Source: Bacteroidota bacterium (GTDB lineage Bacteria > Bacteroidota > Bacteroidia > Flavobacteriales_C > GCA-002722245). Taken from it: a DNA stretch of 39,594 nt. The stretch is from the NCBI GenBank assembly GCA_026390935.1, contig JAPLEZ010000099.1:1-39594 (forward strand), in the 5' to 3' direction. Made by a program: the position numbers and the translations under genes. Shown here piece after piece: positions 25,880 to 34,043 of this stretch (position 1 is its first letter; every line of letters starts with the position of its first letter). Below the pieces are notes generated by a model. It made no database searches and was not told the origin of the DNA. It worked only from the letters and a program-made list of their open reading frames with translations.

Positions 25880-26083
25880 GCCTCTCCACGTTTAGCTCAG
25901 CGAACTTCGGGATTTCGCGTATGCACTTAGAAGCTTTCAGCTTCTTTTCTCGAAGAGAAACATATTGAAGAACGAAGCTACGCTTCTCCTCTTAATATCA
26001 AATTTGCAGAAAAAGGAAGTTGAAAACTTCCAAGTAAACTCGTAGTTTCGCAAAGTTACGCTATCGCTAAACTTTGCGAGGCG
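25880..26083. repeat. ~200-bp structured MITE-like repeat, copy B
   Basis: Same orientation as copy A. The left hairpin is decayed here (CTCCACGTT against AACTTCGGG), while the right one is perfect (TCGCAAAGT/ACTTTGCGA, 26048-26079). Left TTTAGCTCAGCGAACTT and right AAAGTTACGCTATCGCTAAA form an imperfect terminal inverted repeat. The inner hairpins GAAGCTTTCAGCTTC, TTCTCGAAGAGAA and GGAAGTTGAAAACTTCC are unchanged from copy A, as expected if structure is kept. It reaches to within 26 bases of the next start codon. Confidence 0.8.
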
Positions 26084-26109
26084 GATACGCGGAAAACTTA
26101 AGTGCACCA

Positions 26110-26544
26110 ATGAACGAAAGAAAAATCATTTTAAGAAGTTATAGCGACACGGACTCGTTAAAGCGACTCATTCTTCAAAAGCTAAATCTTGTTGACCATA
26201 AAAAGGATCCTGTTCTTGAATTTGATGAAAGGGTGAAAAGTTACATCGAAAGGAACAAGAACTCTAAACTAGTTTTGCAATATGACAAGGACAAGTTGGT
26301 GAAAGAGTTAGATTTTAATCTCACATTGGCAAGTAGAGCTGGACAACGTTATCCTGACAATTTTGAGTTGGGAAATCCCCACAACCGATGGCAGTTTGAT
26401 CCGGTTGTTAAAACCGAGGAACAAGCGCAGCAAGAGAAACGCGAGTTAAAAAAATTGTTACAAGATAAGTTGACGGAATTAAATAGTTTCCTTGATCAAT
26501 TTAGACAATTGGGTGAAGGCCAAATTGAAATCCAGGAATATTGA
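26110..26544 (+). CDS. Small charged protein of unknown function
   Basis: 144 residues from ATG 26110. The frame runs 12 codons further left into repeat copy B, so I reject a start there. The sequence is hydrophilic: IILRSYSDTDSLKRLILQKLNLV, then LEFDERVKSYIERNKNSKLVLQYDKDKLVKELDF, then AGQRYPDNFELGNPHNRWQF, and a C-terminal helix with heptad-like spacing (EEQAQQEKRELKKLLQDKLTELNSFLDQF), probably a coiled coil. No signal peptide, membrane segment or motif I recognise. It is a plausible cytoplasmic protein, coding-like in composition, sandwiched between repeats. Confidence 0.55.
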   Translation: MNERKIILRSYSDTDSLKRLILQKLNLVDHKKDPVLEFDERVKSYIERNKNSKLVLQYDKDKLVKELDFNLTLASRAGQRYPDNFELGNPHNRWQFDPVVKTEEQAQQEKRELKKLLQDKLTELNSFLDQFRQLGEGQIEIQEY

Positions 26545-26589
26545 TAGGCTCTTCGTTAAGTTTGTGACTTCACGGAGGACGCCCCCTCT

Positions 26590-26677
26590 CCGTTAAGTTT
26601 TCAACTTAACGGAATCTTTTCTTGAAGCTTTCAGCTTCCTTTTGATAGCAAGATAAAATCTTGAAGAAGAGATTCCG
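26590..26677. repeat. Nested hairpin cluster between convergent genes, possible terminator
   Basis: CCGTTAAGTT-TTC-AACTTAACGG (26590-26612) is a perfect 10-bp hairpin. Overlapping it, GGAATCTTTTCTTGAAG (26611-26627) pairs with CTTGAAGAAGAGATTCC (26661-26677) with two mismatches, enclosing GAAGCTTTCAGCTTC. The 26623-26662 part is copy 2 of the short repeat at 22101. It lies between the unknown plus-strand gene and the end of the molybdenum operon on the minus strand, where it could stop both transcripts. Confidence 0.65.
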
Positions 26678-26715
26678 CGAAGCTGAAAGCTACTCGGTGA
26701 ATGAGCTAACAAGCC

Positions 26716-27297
26716 TCACATCCCCCTCAATCTCTCCAAATCATCAAGTGTATCAACATCAAATTCGCCTTCGGGAAAATCAACATAAATTGTGTTGTTG
26801 CTAAATTTTGTGATGATTTTTTTTGCGCCTACATCATCATTCATTTTTGCGATTTCATTAAAAAGTGATTTGTGAAATAGGCAAGGAACACCAACTATTC
26901 CCTTGTATTTTGATGCTACGATAGTGCTTTTGTTTTCTTGAAAATTGGCGATAATTTTTTGCAGATGTTGGGTTTTTAAAAATACTTGATCGCATACTAA
27001 AATGATTACTGCGTCAATATTTTTCTTGTCGAAATAGGTGATTCCTGCTTTGATGGAGGAGCCAATTCCTTGTTGCCAATCGGGATTGTAAATGGTTTTT
27101 GCTGATAAGTGTGCGATGCTCTCGCGATGCGCTTCGGCATTGGCGCCCAGTACTACCAGTACTTCATTGGCGGCTGATGCAAGAGCGATTTTTATGCTGC
27201 GCTGCAACAGTGTTTCGTTATTGATTTTCACCAGTTGCTTGGATTGCCCCAAGCGCGACGATGAACCTGCAGCCAGAATAACAATTCCTATGTTCAT
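26716..27297 (-). CDS. MocA-like molybdenum cofactor nucleotidyltransferase
   Basis: 193 residues. The N-terminal ILAAGSSSRLGQSKQLV is the LAAGxSxRxGxxK nucleotide-binding motif of MobA/MocA-type nucleotidyltransferases; IILVCDQVFL carries the metal-binding Asp, and GVPCLFHKSLF and DFPEGEFDVDTLDDLERL the usual later blocks. In the MocA branch the enzyme adds CMP to molybdopterin to make the MCD cofactor used by enzymes such as the Mo subunit three genes upstream. It is the last gene of the five-gene minus-strand unit, nine bases after XdhC. The choice between CTP (MocA) and GTP (MobA) is inferred from context, as the xanthine-dehydrogenase-type operon needs MCD. Confidence 0.85.
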   Translation of the reverse strand: MNIGIVILAAGSSSRLGQSKQLVKINNETLLQRSIKIALASAANEVLVVLGANAEAHRESIAHLSAKTIYNPDWQQGIGSSIKAGITYFDKKNIDAVIILVCDQVFLKTQHLQKIIANFQENKSTIVASKYKGIVGVPCLFHKSLFNEIAKMNDDVGAKKIITKFSNNTIYVDFPEGEFDVDTLDDLERLRGM

Positions 27298-27306
27298 TTT
27301 ATGGCT

Positions 27307-28464
27307 TTATTGCGCAAGATATACTTGTTTGAAAATTTGCTTGCTCGCCGCATCACGATCGTGAATAGGAACTGCTCTGTTTTTTAATTTTGCTCCTGAA
27401 CGCTGCGCAAATACACTTTGTATTTCGGCAATGATGGAGAGCGCAATTTCTTCGGGAGTTTCTGCTCCAATGTCGAGGCCGATAGGGGAATGGATGCGTT
27501 GTAAAATATTTTCGCTGAGAGGAATTCCTTCGTCGGTCAATTCGGTTTCCATTTTAGCAAAGCGTTTTTTCGGTCCCAAAATTCCTATGTAAGGCGTTGC
27601 GCAGTGCATGATGTTTTTTAAAACATCTTTGTCGTAGTTGTAGTTGTGCGACATTAAAATACAAGCGGTATAGGGCGTTATTTCAATTTCGTTTTTTAAA
27701 AAAGTGCGATCGCAATGCGATAATTTATCGGCCATTGGAAAAAATACCGGAAGAATATGTGCAGCGCATTCATCGGTAACATGCACATTCCAGCCCAGCG
27801 ATTTTGCTAAGTCGCAAACCGGTCGGGCGTCAAATCCTGCTCCAAAAATCAGCAGTGAAATGGAAGGTTGAATGAGTTCAATGAATACTTCGATTTCTTC
27901 GTTGTTGTGAAAATATTTTTTTGTTTCTGATTTTTTAGTGCTGAAAAGTTGAAGCGCGTCGTGTTGAATGAGGGCTAGTAGATTTTTATTTTGAAAATCG
28001 TACAACACCTGTCCTTGCTCGTTGAGCAGGGCTTTGTCGGCAATGCCAGCGCTAGAAGAAAAAACTGTAGCCAGCACCACACTTTCTTTTGTGCCTGCAA
28101 AACTTTGAAAAATGTTGATCGCATTTTTAGCGTCGTTGTGCAGGATGGGTTCAATCAACACTTCAATAACGCCATTGCATCCGAGAGCAAATCCTAGCTG
28201 TTGATTGCTTTCTTCACGGGTGTCGTAAGTGTGTGTGATTGCTTTATTGTCCAGCATCACCATGCGCGCTTTGCGCAAGGCGTCACCTTCTAAACAGCCA
28301 CCACTGATGGAGCCTATCCAGCGGCCGTCATCGGTGATGAGCATGCGCGCTCCCGGACAACGGTACGATGAACCATGCACACGCACCACCGTTGCAAGTG
28401 CTACTTTGCGCAGATTGAAATCGATGCTTTGGTATTTGTTAACGATAGCCTTGATGTCCTTCAT
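27307..28464 (-). CDS. XdhC/CoxI-family molybdenum enzyme maturation factor
   Basis: 385 residues. N-terminal XdhC_CoxI domain: ATVVRVHGSSYRCPGARM and GSISGGCLEGD, then a Rossmann-like C-terminal domain with IFGAGFDARPVCDLAKSLGW and the closing EIALSIIAEIQSVFAQRSGAKL. Proteins of this family bind the molybdenum cofactor, and help its sulfuration and insertion into xanthine-dehydrogenase-type enzymes; they are not part of the final enzyme. The gene sits nine bases from both its neighbours, the cytochrome c gene upstream and the nucleotidyltransferase downstream, so it is clearly part of the same transcript. Conserved Cys in SGGCLEG and GCNGV are visible. Confidence 0.93.
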   Translation of the reverse strand: MKDIKAIVNKYQSIDFNLRKVALATVVRVHGSSYRCPGARMLITDDGRWIGSISGGCLEGDALRKARMVMLDNKAITHTYDTREESNQQLGFALGCNGVIEVLIEPILHNDAKNAINIFQSFAGTKESVVLATVFSSSAGIADKALLNEQGQVLYDFQNKNLLALIQHDALQLFSTKKSETKKYFHNNEEIEVFIELIQPSISLLIFGAGFDARPVCDLAKSLGWNVHVTDECAAHILPVFFPMADKLSHCDRTFLKNEIEITPYTACILMSHNYNYDKDVLKNIMHCATPYIGILGPKKRFAKMETELTDEGIPLSENILQRIHSPIGLDIGAETPEEIALSIIAEIQSVFAQRSGAKLKNRAVPIHDRDAASKQIFKQVYLAQ

Positions 28465-28473
28465 AGCACAGGA

Positions 28474-28884
28474 TTATTTGTTGCGAAGTTTTTTTACTTC
28501 CTCGGGTTTTATGGCGCCACCCTTGTTGCCAAAGGAATTTCTAACGTAGTTTAATACATCGCTGGTTTGCTCATCAGTGAGTTTGATGGCCGCCATTGGT
28601 GTGCTGTATTTTTTGCCATTAACGATCATTTCTCCCTTTGCACCTTCAATGACTTGAAGGATGGATCGGTTTTTGTCGGCCATTAAATAATCGGATTTAG
28701 CCAGCGGTGGGTAGATTTTGTTTAAGCCCTGACCTTGGTCCATGTGACAACTTTGACAGTACATGGTATAAGTTTGTTTGCCTCGGGTGACGCTGGCTTC
28801 CAAATCGAATTTTCCGCCTTTGTTGAAAGAAAGCAGAGTGACAAAAAGTGGTGTCATCACTAAAATGAAAATTAATTTCTTCAT
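28474..28884 (-). CDS. Periplasmic c-type cytochrome of the Mo-hydroxylase operon
   Basis: 136 residues. Signal peptide (LIFILVMTPLFVTLLSF) followed by one haem site CQSCH (at ~44) and a likely sixth ligand Met in STPMAAIKL. The C-terminal helix (LTDEQTSDVLNYVRNSFGN) is typical of class I cytochromes c. Between the Mo subunit gene (15 bases) and XdhC gene (9 bases), it is the probable electron acceptor for the Mo hydroxylase, replacing the FAD subunit of cytoplasmic relatives. Known isoquinoline- and aldehyde-oxidising relatives use such a haem partner. It is short and has only one haem, so it must pass electrons onward to a terminal oxidase or another carrier not in this window. Confidence 0.9.
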   Translation of the reverse strand: MKKLIFILVMTPLFVTLLSFNKGGKFDLEASVTRGKQTYTMYCQSCHMDQGQGLNKIYPPLAKSDYLMADKNRSILQVIEGAKGEMIVNGKKYSTPMAAIKLTDEQTSDVLNYVRNSFGNKGGAIKPEEVKKLRNK

Positions 28885-28899
28885 GTTCGTTCTATTAAA

Positions 28900-31065
28900 T
28901 TAAACTTCGTCTAAATTGAAAGGCAGTTTTCTAATTCGTTTTCCGGTAAGATCAAATATCGCGTTGGTTAAAGCCGGTGCAAAAGCAGGTAGTGCGGGTT
29001 CACCAACACCGCCTGCATTTTCCATGTTATTGATAATTTGAATTTCAATTTCGGGAATGTCGTTGATGCGTGGCATGGCATAAGTATCAAAATTTTGATG
29101 CACTGCTTTGCCATCTTCAAAAAGTATTTCGTGCTTTGTTGCAGCGCCCAAAGCCATGACAATACTTCCTTCAATTTGAGCGCGAATAATGTCGGGATTC
29201 ACATACCAGCCGCAATCCATGACCACCCAAACTTTATCAATTTTTATTTTGCCATCTGCTTTTTTCGACACCTTCACTACTTGTCCCACCAGGGTTTGAA
29301 AACATTCGGTGAGTGCTACACCGTAACCACTTTTTTTGCCTCTGGATTTCCAACCGCTAATTTCTTTTAAGGTGGAAATTACTTCGTTAAATCGCGCGTC
29401 GGGAAGCATCGCTTGTCGGAAATCCAAAGGATCTTTTTCAGCAGCGTGCGCCAGCTCATCCAAAAAACTTTCGTAAGCGAACGCGTTGGTAGAAGAGTAC
29501 ACCGATCGCCACCACATTACAGGAATGGCTGATTCAAGATGTTTGTCGCCAAAACTATAATGAGGAATTGCCTCTAAATAAGGTTTAGGAAAACCTTCGC
29601 CCAAGCTGTGATTGCTTTTTGATTTGTTGGCACCTTTGTTTTGGAGATCCATGTTTTGGCCAGTCATTTTTGTTTCAAACGCAGCAATATTTCCATCGCT
29701 GTTTAATCCGGCTTTGAGTTGATAAGTCATTCCCGGTCGGAAGGGACCAATGGAGGTATCGTCTTCGCGTGTCCACACCACTTGCACTGGAGCATTAATT
29801 TCTTTGGAGATGAGCGCTGCTTCCATTGGGAAATCATCAAAAGCTTTTCGTCCGAATCCGCCACCTAAAAAAGTCATTTTCACGATGACGTTTTCTAAGT
29901 CGATACCTAATTTTTCACTCACCGTATTTTGCACCGAATCGGGTTGTTGAGTGGGGCCCCACAATTCAATTTTATTGTTTTGGTAATGCGCAATAAAATT
30001 GAGCGGTTCCATGCAACTATGCGCCTGGTAAGGAGTTTCGTAAACAGCTTTAATTTTTTTGTTGGATGCGCTAAAGGCAGTATTGAAATCACCTTTGGCT
30101 TTGCTGATGTTCGATTCTTCTTTCAGCATTTCATGCATTTTTTCATACAGTTGTTTGCTGCTGTGGTGTTCAAACTGACTGTCGTCCCACGTTACTTTTA
30201 AAGCTTTTCTGCCTTCCATTGCCGACCATAAGTTTTCGGCTACCACAGCAATACCGTGGCGTTTGCTGCCAAAAACATCTACTTCAATTTTAAATACATG
30301 TTTTACTCCGGCCACTAATTTTGTGGCGCTGTCATCAAAACTTTTTACTGTGCCGGCAAAGCGTGGACAGCGTTCCACCACGGCGTAAAGCATTCCAGGG
30401 ATTTTTTTATCCAATCCGAAAATTGTTTGTCCGCTGGTTTTATTAGGAATATCCTGTCGAAGTAAAGGTTTACGAATGAGTTTGTAATCTTTAATTTCTT
30501 TCAATTGCAAGTCTTTGGGTACTTCCAGCTTCGATGCATCAAGCACCAGTGCGCCATAATTTAATTTGCGTTGTGAGGAGCGGTGCACCACGTGTCCGTT
30601 TTCAGCATAACATTCATTGGTGGGAACGGCCCATTTGGTGGCGGCACTTTGAATGAGCATCATGCGCGCTGCTGCGCCCAAGCTCAACAGCATTTTATAG
30701 GAGCCACGGATGGTTGAACTTCCGCCGGTGGTTTGATCACCATATTTTTTGTGATTTCCAGGTGCAAATAAAATATTAATGTCGCCAAGGTTTACTTCCA
30801 ATTCTTCGGCAATAATTTGTGGAACCGATTGGAATGAACCTTGTCCCATTTCAGCGCGATGGTTGATGATGGTTACTTTTCCGGCGCTGTTGATAGAGAT
30901 CCAGGCATTTAAATCAATGCCTAAATGACTCGCTTCTTCAGCGTTGATAAGCAGAGGTTCCCTGCCCAATGCTGGGATATAATAACCCACAGCCAGAGCT
31001 GCGCTCAGCAATCCGGTGAGTTTTACAAATTTGCGGCGCGAAATATTATTTTCAATATTTTCCAT
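28900..31065 (-). CDS. Tat-exported molybdenum hydroxylase large subunit (IorB-like)
   Basis: 721 residues from ATG 31065; the frame extends 40 codons further but that part is only an off-frame reading of the upstream gene's end. The N terminus has a twin-arginine signal (SRRKFVKLTG plus a hydrophobic run), so the enzyme should be folded before export. Mo-subunit blocks are present: AEMGQGSFQSVPQIIAEEL, FLGGGFGRKAFDDF, the MWWRSVYSS loop and the catalytic Glu in GGVGEPALPAFAPALTNAIF. The family includes isoquinoline 1-oxidoreductase beta subunits and similar aldehyde or N-heterocycle oxidising enzymes; substrate is not readable. It starts one base after the (in-frame-corrected) stop of the 2Fe-2S subunit gene and is followed by a cytochrome c. 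Confidence 0.93.
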   Translation of the reverse strand: MENIENNISRRKFVKLTGLLSAALAVGYYIPALGREPLLINAEEASHLGIDLNAWISINSAGKVTIINHRAEMGQGSFQSVPQIIAEELEVNLGDINILFAPGNHKKYGDQTTGGSSTIRGSYKMLLSLGAAARMMLIQSAATKWAVPTNECYAENGHVVHRSSQRKLNYGALVLDASKLEVPKDLQLKEIKDYKLIRKPLLRQDIPNKTSGQTIFGLDKKIPGMLYAVVERCPRFAGTVKSFDDSATKLVAGVKHVFKIEVDVFGSKRHGIAVVAENLWSAMEGRKALKVTWDDSQFEHHSSKQLYEKMHEMLKEESNISKAKGDFNTAFSASNKKIKAVYETPYQAHSCMEPLNFIAHYQNNKIELWGPTQQPDSVQNTVSEKLGIDLENVIVKMTFLGGGFGRKAFDDFPMEAALISKEINAPVQVVWTREDDTSIGPFRPGMTYQLKAGLNSDGNIAAFETKMTGQNMDLQNKGANKSKSNHSLGEGFPKPYLEAIPHYSFGDKHLESAIPVMWWRSVYSSTNAFAYESFLDELAHAAEKDPLDFRQAMLPDARFNEVISTLKEISGWKSRGKKSGYGVALTECFQTLVGQVVKVSKKADGKIKIDKVWVVMDCGWYVNPDIIRAQIEGSIVMALGAATKHEILFEDGKAVHQNFDTYAMPRINDIPEIEIQIINNMENAGGVGEPALPAFAPALTNAIFDLTGKRIRKLPFNLDEV

Positions 31066-31066
31066 A

Positions 31067-31527
31067 TTATTTAGATTGAAGTGCAGCGGCAGTTTTAATG
31101 GCTTTTCTGATGCGAGGGTAGGCACCACAGCGACAAATGTGGCCTTGCATGGCAGAGTCAATATCATCATCACTTGGATTGGCATTGGCTTTCAACAGCG
31201 CAGCAGCCGCCAAAATTTGTCCCGATTGGAATAGCCACATTGTGGCACTTGTTCAATTATCCACGCTTGTTGAATGGGGTGTGAGTTATTTTCCGACAAG
31301 CCTTCAATGGTGGTGATCTCTATATTTTCAGCAGCAGAGGCAGGGATAGAGCAGGAACGAACGGGCGTTCCTTGCAGGTAAACGGTGCAAGCGCCACATT
31401 GCGCAATTCCGCAGCCATACTTAGTGCCAGTTAATCCAATGTAATCGCGAATGGCCCATAATAGCGGCATCGTGGGATCAACGTCGATGCTGCGCGTTTT
31501 TCCGTTTATTTTCAATTGTATTGACAT
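31067..31527 (-). pseudogene. 2Fe-2S subunit of the Mo hydroxylase (IorA-like), one-base frameshift
   Basis: From ATG 31527: [37 protein letters not shown] (the plant-type 2Fe-2S ligands) and [10 protein letters not shown]. The family motif continues QCGYCQSGQI, but here the codon after TAT reads TCC, and a G appears to be missing between 31229 and 31230. Restoring it gives [43 protein letters not shown] and a stop at 31067-31069, one base before the Mo-subunit ATG. As it stands the frame ends at 31192 and the second cluster is lost (two of its Cys lie after the lesion and the CQSG Cys is altered). It would be about 153 residues intact. Either a sequencing error or a real loss that would inactivate the enzyme. 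Confidence 0.9.
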
Positions 31528-31759
31528 GTTACTTTTGTTTGTTGAACTTATTCGCTAATTCAATAGGAAGTTATCTTCTATTCAGCAAATTGAGTTTAGG
31601 ATTTAGTTTTTTTTATTTAGGATTTTGTTCAGGTGGTATTTTTTCTGTTTTCAGGCTTTTGGGTAATAGTCCAGCAATGTGCATTTTTTGGTAACCTAGA
31701 GGGCGTTTTATTCGTTGTACGTTTCGTGTGCGAACTACTGACAATAAATCAACCTTTTT

Positions 31760-34021
31760 ATGAATAAAATATTTACACTTTTTGTTATCGCTTTTTTAAT
31801 TTCTTTTTCTTCCAAAGCAGGAGCGCTTTCTGGAAATTACACCATTGGAGGGACAACTCCCAACTATAGCACAATTTCCCAAGCTGTTTTTGATTTGAAT
31901 CAATTTGGAATTAGTGGCAAAGTGGTTTTTAACATTCGTCCTGGTTCTTATCCTGAACAATTTACTATTAATAATATCAATGGAGTAAGTGCTATTGATA
32001 CTATCGTTTTTCAATCGGAAACCAATAAGAAGGACGATGTTACAATTGAGCATATTGGAACTCCTGGCGGTACCTTCGTTTTTAAGCTAAACAATGCGAA
32101 AGGCATTACTTTTAAGAATCTTACTTTTAAGAATTATTCACCCACCAACTCTACCATTGGTCAATTTGTAAATGATGTGTCGAATATTCATTTTGTGAAT
32201 AACAGTTTCATTGTTCCAGTAACCAATCAAATTAATGACTCATTGTCGATTTTCTATGCAGCAAACAGCATGGATGTTAACGTGTCTTTTAATGGCAATT
32301 ATTTTGAAGGTGGATCTTACGGACTGAATTTCAAGGGAGATGTGGCAAAAAAATCATACGGGTTACGACTCAATAGCAACCAATTTAAATCGCAATATCA
32401 AAATTGCGCTTCAATGTCTAATTACGCTTCAGGTATTCAGATAACAACTAATATAATGAAGATGGATGGTAGTGCTGGATCCTCTTTGGTTTCGCTGTTG
32501 GGTGTAGACGATATGATTTCAATTACTCAAAATATCTTTGCCTGTAATCAGGGTATGGGAGTGTACCTTAATAGCTGTTACCCTACCAGCACTAATCCTT
32601 TAAATGTTTTCAATAATAAGTTTATGTGCAAAAATGCGCTTGCGGCTTTGTCCATCATGTCTACAAACTGTGTAAAAGTGATTTGTAATACTTTTTACAC
32701 GGAGCATAATGATAATAATCACTTTGCTCTTTCCATGCAGGGCTCAGATTTCATCGACATTGACAATAACTTGTTTTTAAATAATAATGGAGGAACAATT
32801 TTGTTCGTACAAGGTCCGGGTGCTTCTACTGGCTCTGACAAGAATGTGTTTGCCGGAAATTGCAAGGTGGGAGCTATTGGCACATTAGCATTTGCGAGCT
32901 TGTCGGATTGGCAAACTGCCATGAATTATGATGCGCTATCAACGGTGGAAGCATTCCCTATATTTGTAAATGACGATTTGACTTCATTGCGCTTGAGCTG
33001 CGCAAATTCCACTAATTATAAAAAACCTAAATCAACAAAAGCTCCCGTAAGTATAGATTTTGATAATAATTCGCGTGGTGCAATGGTTTGGTGTGGTGCC
33101 CAAGAAGTTCAATATGGAAGCAACAAATCGTATGTAAAAGGACGAGTTAAAGTTGGTTCCGATACCATTAAAGCAGGTAAAGTATACCTGTACGCCAATG
33201 TAACGATAGAACACAAATGGAATATTGTTGATTCAATGGATATTCAATTGGATGGTAGTTTTTCATCAACGGCGGTACCTTTAAGAAAATATATTTTGCA
33301 GGCTGTTCCCAAAGCAATTGATTATCCGGATTTAATTCCTACTTATCAGTCGGGTGATTTCAATTGGGATTCCACTAAAACTTTTTTGTCGGATACCTGT
33401 CATGTGATTTATAAAGATATTGATGTTATTCAGTTATTGTCGAATCCTTCTGGAAGCGCCACAATTAGCGGTTATGTGTACAACGATGGTTCATTTAAAA
33501 CCAATGATCCAATTCCTGGTCTCGATGTTATTTTAGATAAAATTCCACCTTCCAAATCGGTGCAGAAAACAAAAACAGATGCTAACGGATATTATGTATT
33601 TAATAACATTTCGGCAGGGCATTATCAAGTGAATATTGATGTTACCGGAATTGTAGTTGATTCGCTTTATAGTGTGGATGTGGTAGGAAGCGAAACTCAT
33701 GCTACCCTTGATTATTGTATTGACAGCTTGGTGGGATTGTGCTTCGGACAAAGTAGTTCGACTAACATAGTGAAGAAAAGCAATGACTTGATGGTTTGGC
33801 CAAATCCTGTTCAAAATCAATTAAACATTCTATTGCCTCAAAGCAAAGAATTGTATCGCGTGGATATTTTTGATGTCGTAGGAAAACAAATTTATTCAAC
33901 TAGTGCTGTTGGTGGAGCGCAAACATTTAATGTTGATTTAACCGGTGTTACAGAAGGAATTTATTTTGTTAAAATTTCATCTGCTGATATTGTAACAGAG
34001 GTGAAATTGATTAAGCAATAA
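31760..34021 (+). CDS. Secreted beta-helix protein with type A T9SS sorting domain
   Basis: 753 residues. Signal peptide (IFTLFVIAFLISFSSKAGA), then a parallel beta-helix (about 25-400) with steps such as GITFKNLTFKNYSP, IHFVNNSFIVP and NVSFNGNYFEGG. About 570-650 is an SdrD-B/carboxypeptidase-regulatory-like sandwich (ISGYVYNDGSFKTNDPIPGL, KTDANGYYVFNNISAGHYQV), and the last ~75 residues are a type A T9SS domain (VWPNPVQNQLNILLP, IFDVVGKQIYST, GIYFVKISSADIVTEVKLIKQ). The protein is expected on the cell surface or outside. The 232-base gap to the Mo operon (31528-31759) is a divergent promoter region with no gene and no clear TAnnTTTG element. I see no catalytic motif. Confidence 0.88.
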   Translation: MNKIFTLFVIAFLISFSSKAGALSGNYTIGGTTPNYSTISQAVFDLNQFGISGKVVFNIRPGSYPEQFTINNINGVSAIDTIVFQSETNKKDDVTIEHIGTPGGTFVFKLNNAKGITFKNLTFKNYSPTNSTIGQFVNDVSNIHFVNNSFIVPVTNQINDSLSIFYAANSMDVNVSFNGNYFEGGSYGLNFKGDVAKKSYGLRLNSNQFKSQYQNCASMSNYASGIQITTNIMKMDGSAGSSLVSLLGVDDMISITQNIFACNQGMGVYLNSCYPTSTNPLNVFNNKFMCKNALAALSIMSTNCVKVICNTFYTEHNDNNHFALSMQGSDFIDIDNNLFLNNNGGTILFVQGPGASTGSDKNVFAGNCKVGAIGTLAFASLSDWQTAMNYDALSTVEAFPIFVNDDLTSLRLSCANSTNYKKPKSTKAPVSIDFDNNSRGAMVWCGAQEVQYGSNKSYVKGRVKVGSDTIKAGKVYLYANVTIEHKWNIVDSMDIQLDGSFSSTAVPLRKYILQAVPKAIDYPDLIPTYQSGDFNWDSTKTFLSDTCHVIYKDIDVIQLLSNPSGSATISGYVYNDGSFKTNDPIPGLDVILDKIPPSKSVQKTKTDANGYYVFNNISAGHYQVNIDVTGIVVDSLYSVDVVGSETHATLDYCIDSLVGLCFGQSSSTNIVKKSNDLMVWPNPVQNQLNILLPQSKELYRVDIFDVVGKQIYSTSAVGGAQTFNVDLTGVTEGIYFVKISSADIVTEVKLIKQ

Positions 34022-34039
34022 AAGTAAAGTGTAGCTTTG
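34007..34039 (+). promoter_or_regulatory. Possible promoter directly before the Crp/Fnr gene
   Basis: TTG at 34007-34009, 22 bases, TAGCTTTG at 34032-34039, matching TAnnTTTG exactly. It overlaps the end of the secreted-protein gene, and the start codon at 34044 is only four bases away, so the message would have almost no leader. Confidence 0.4.
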
Positions 34040-34043
34040 CTTC

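Noticed and set aside
24197-26715. Integron-like gene-cassette array (small same-strand genes separated by palindromic repeats)
   Set aside because: No integron integrase is seen, the repeat ends do not match GTTRRRY/RYYYAAC core sites at the right places, and the elements have several internal hairpins unlike attC. Core-like 7-mers inside the 26590 palindrome are expected by chance.
31066-31185. 40-codon N-terminal extension of the Mo subunit
   Set aside because: It is an off-frame reading of the end of the 2Fe-2S gene; the ATG at 31065 directly precedes a good Tat signal.
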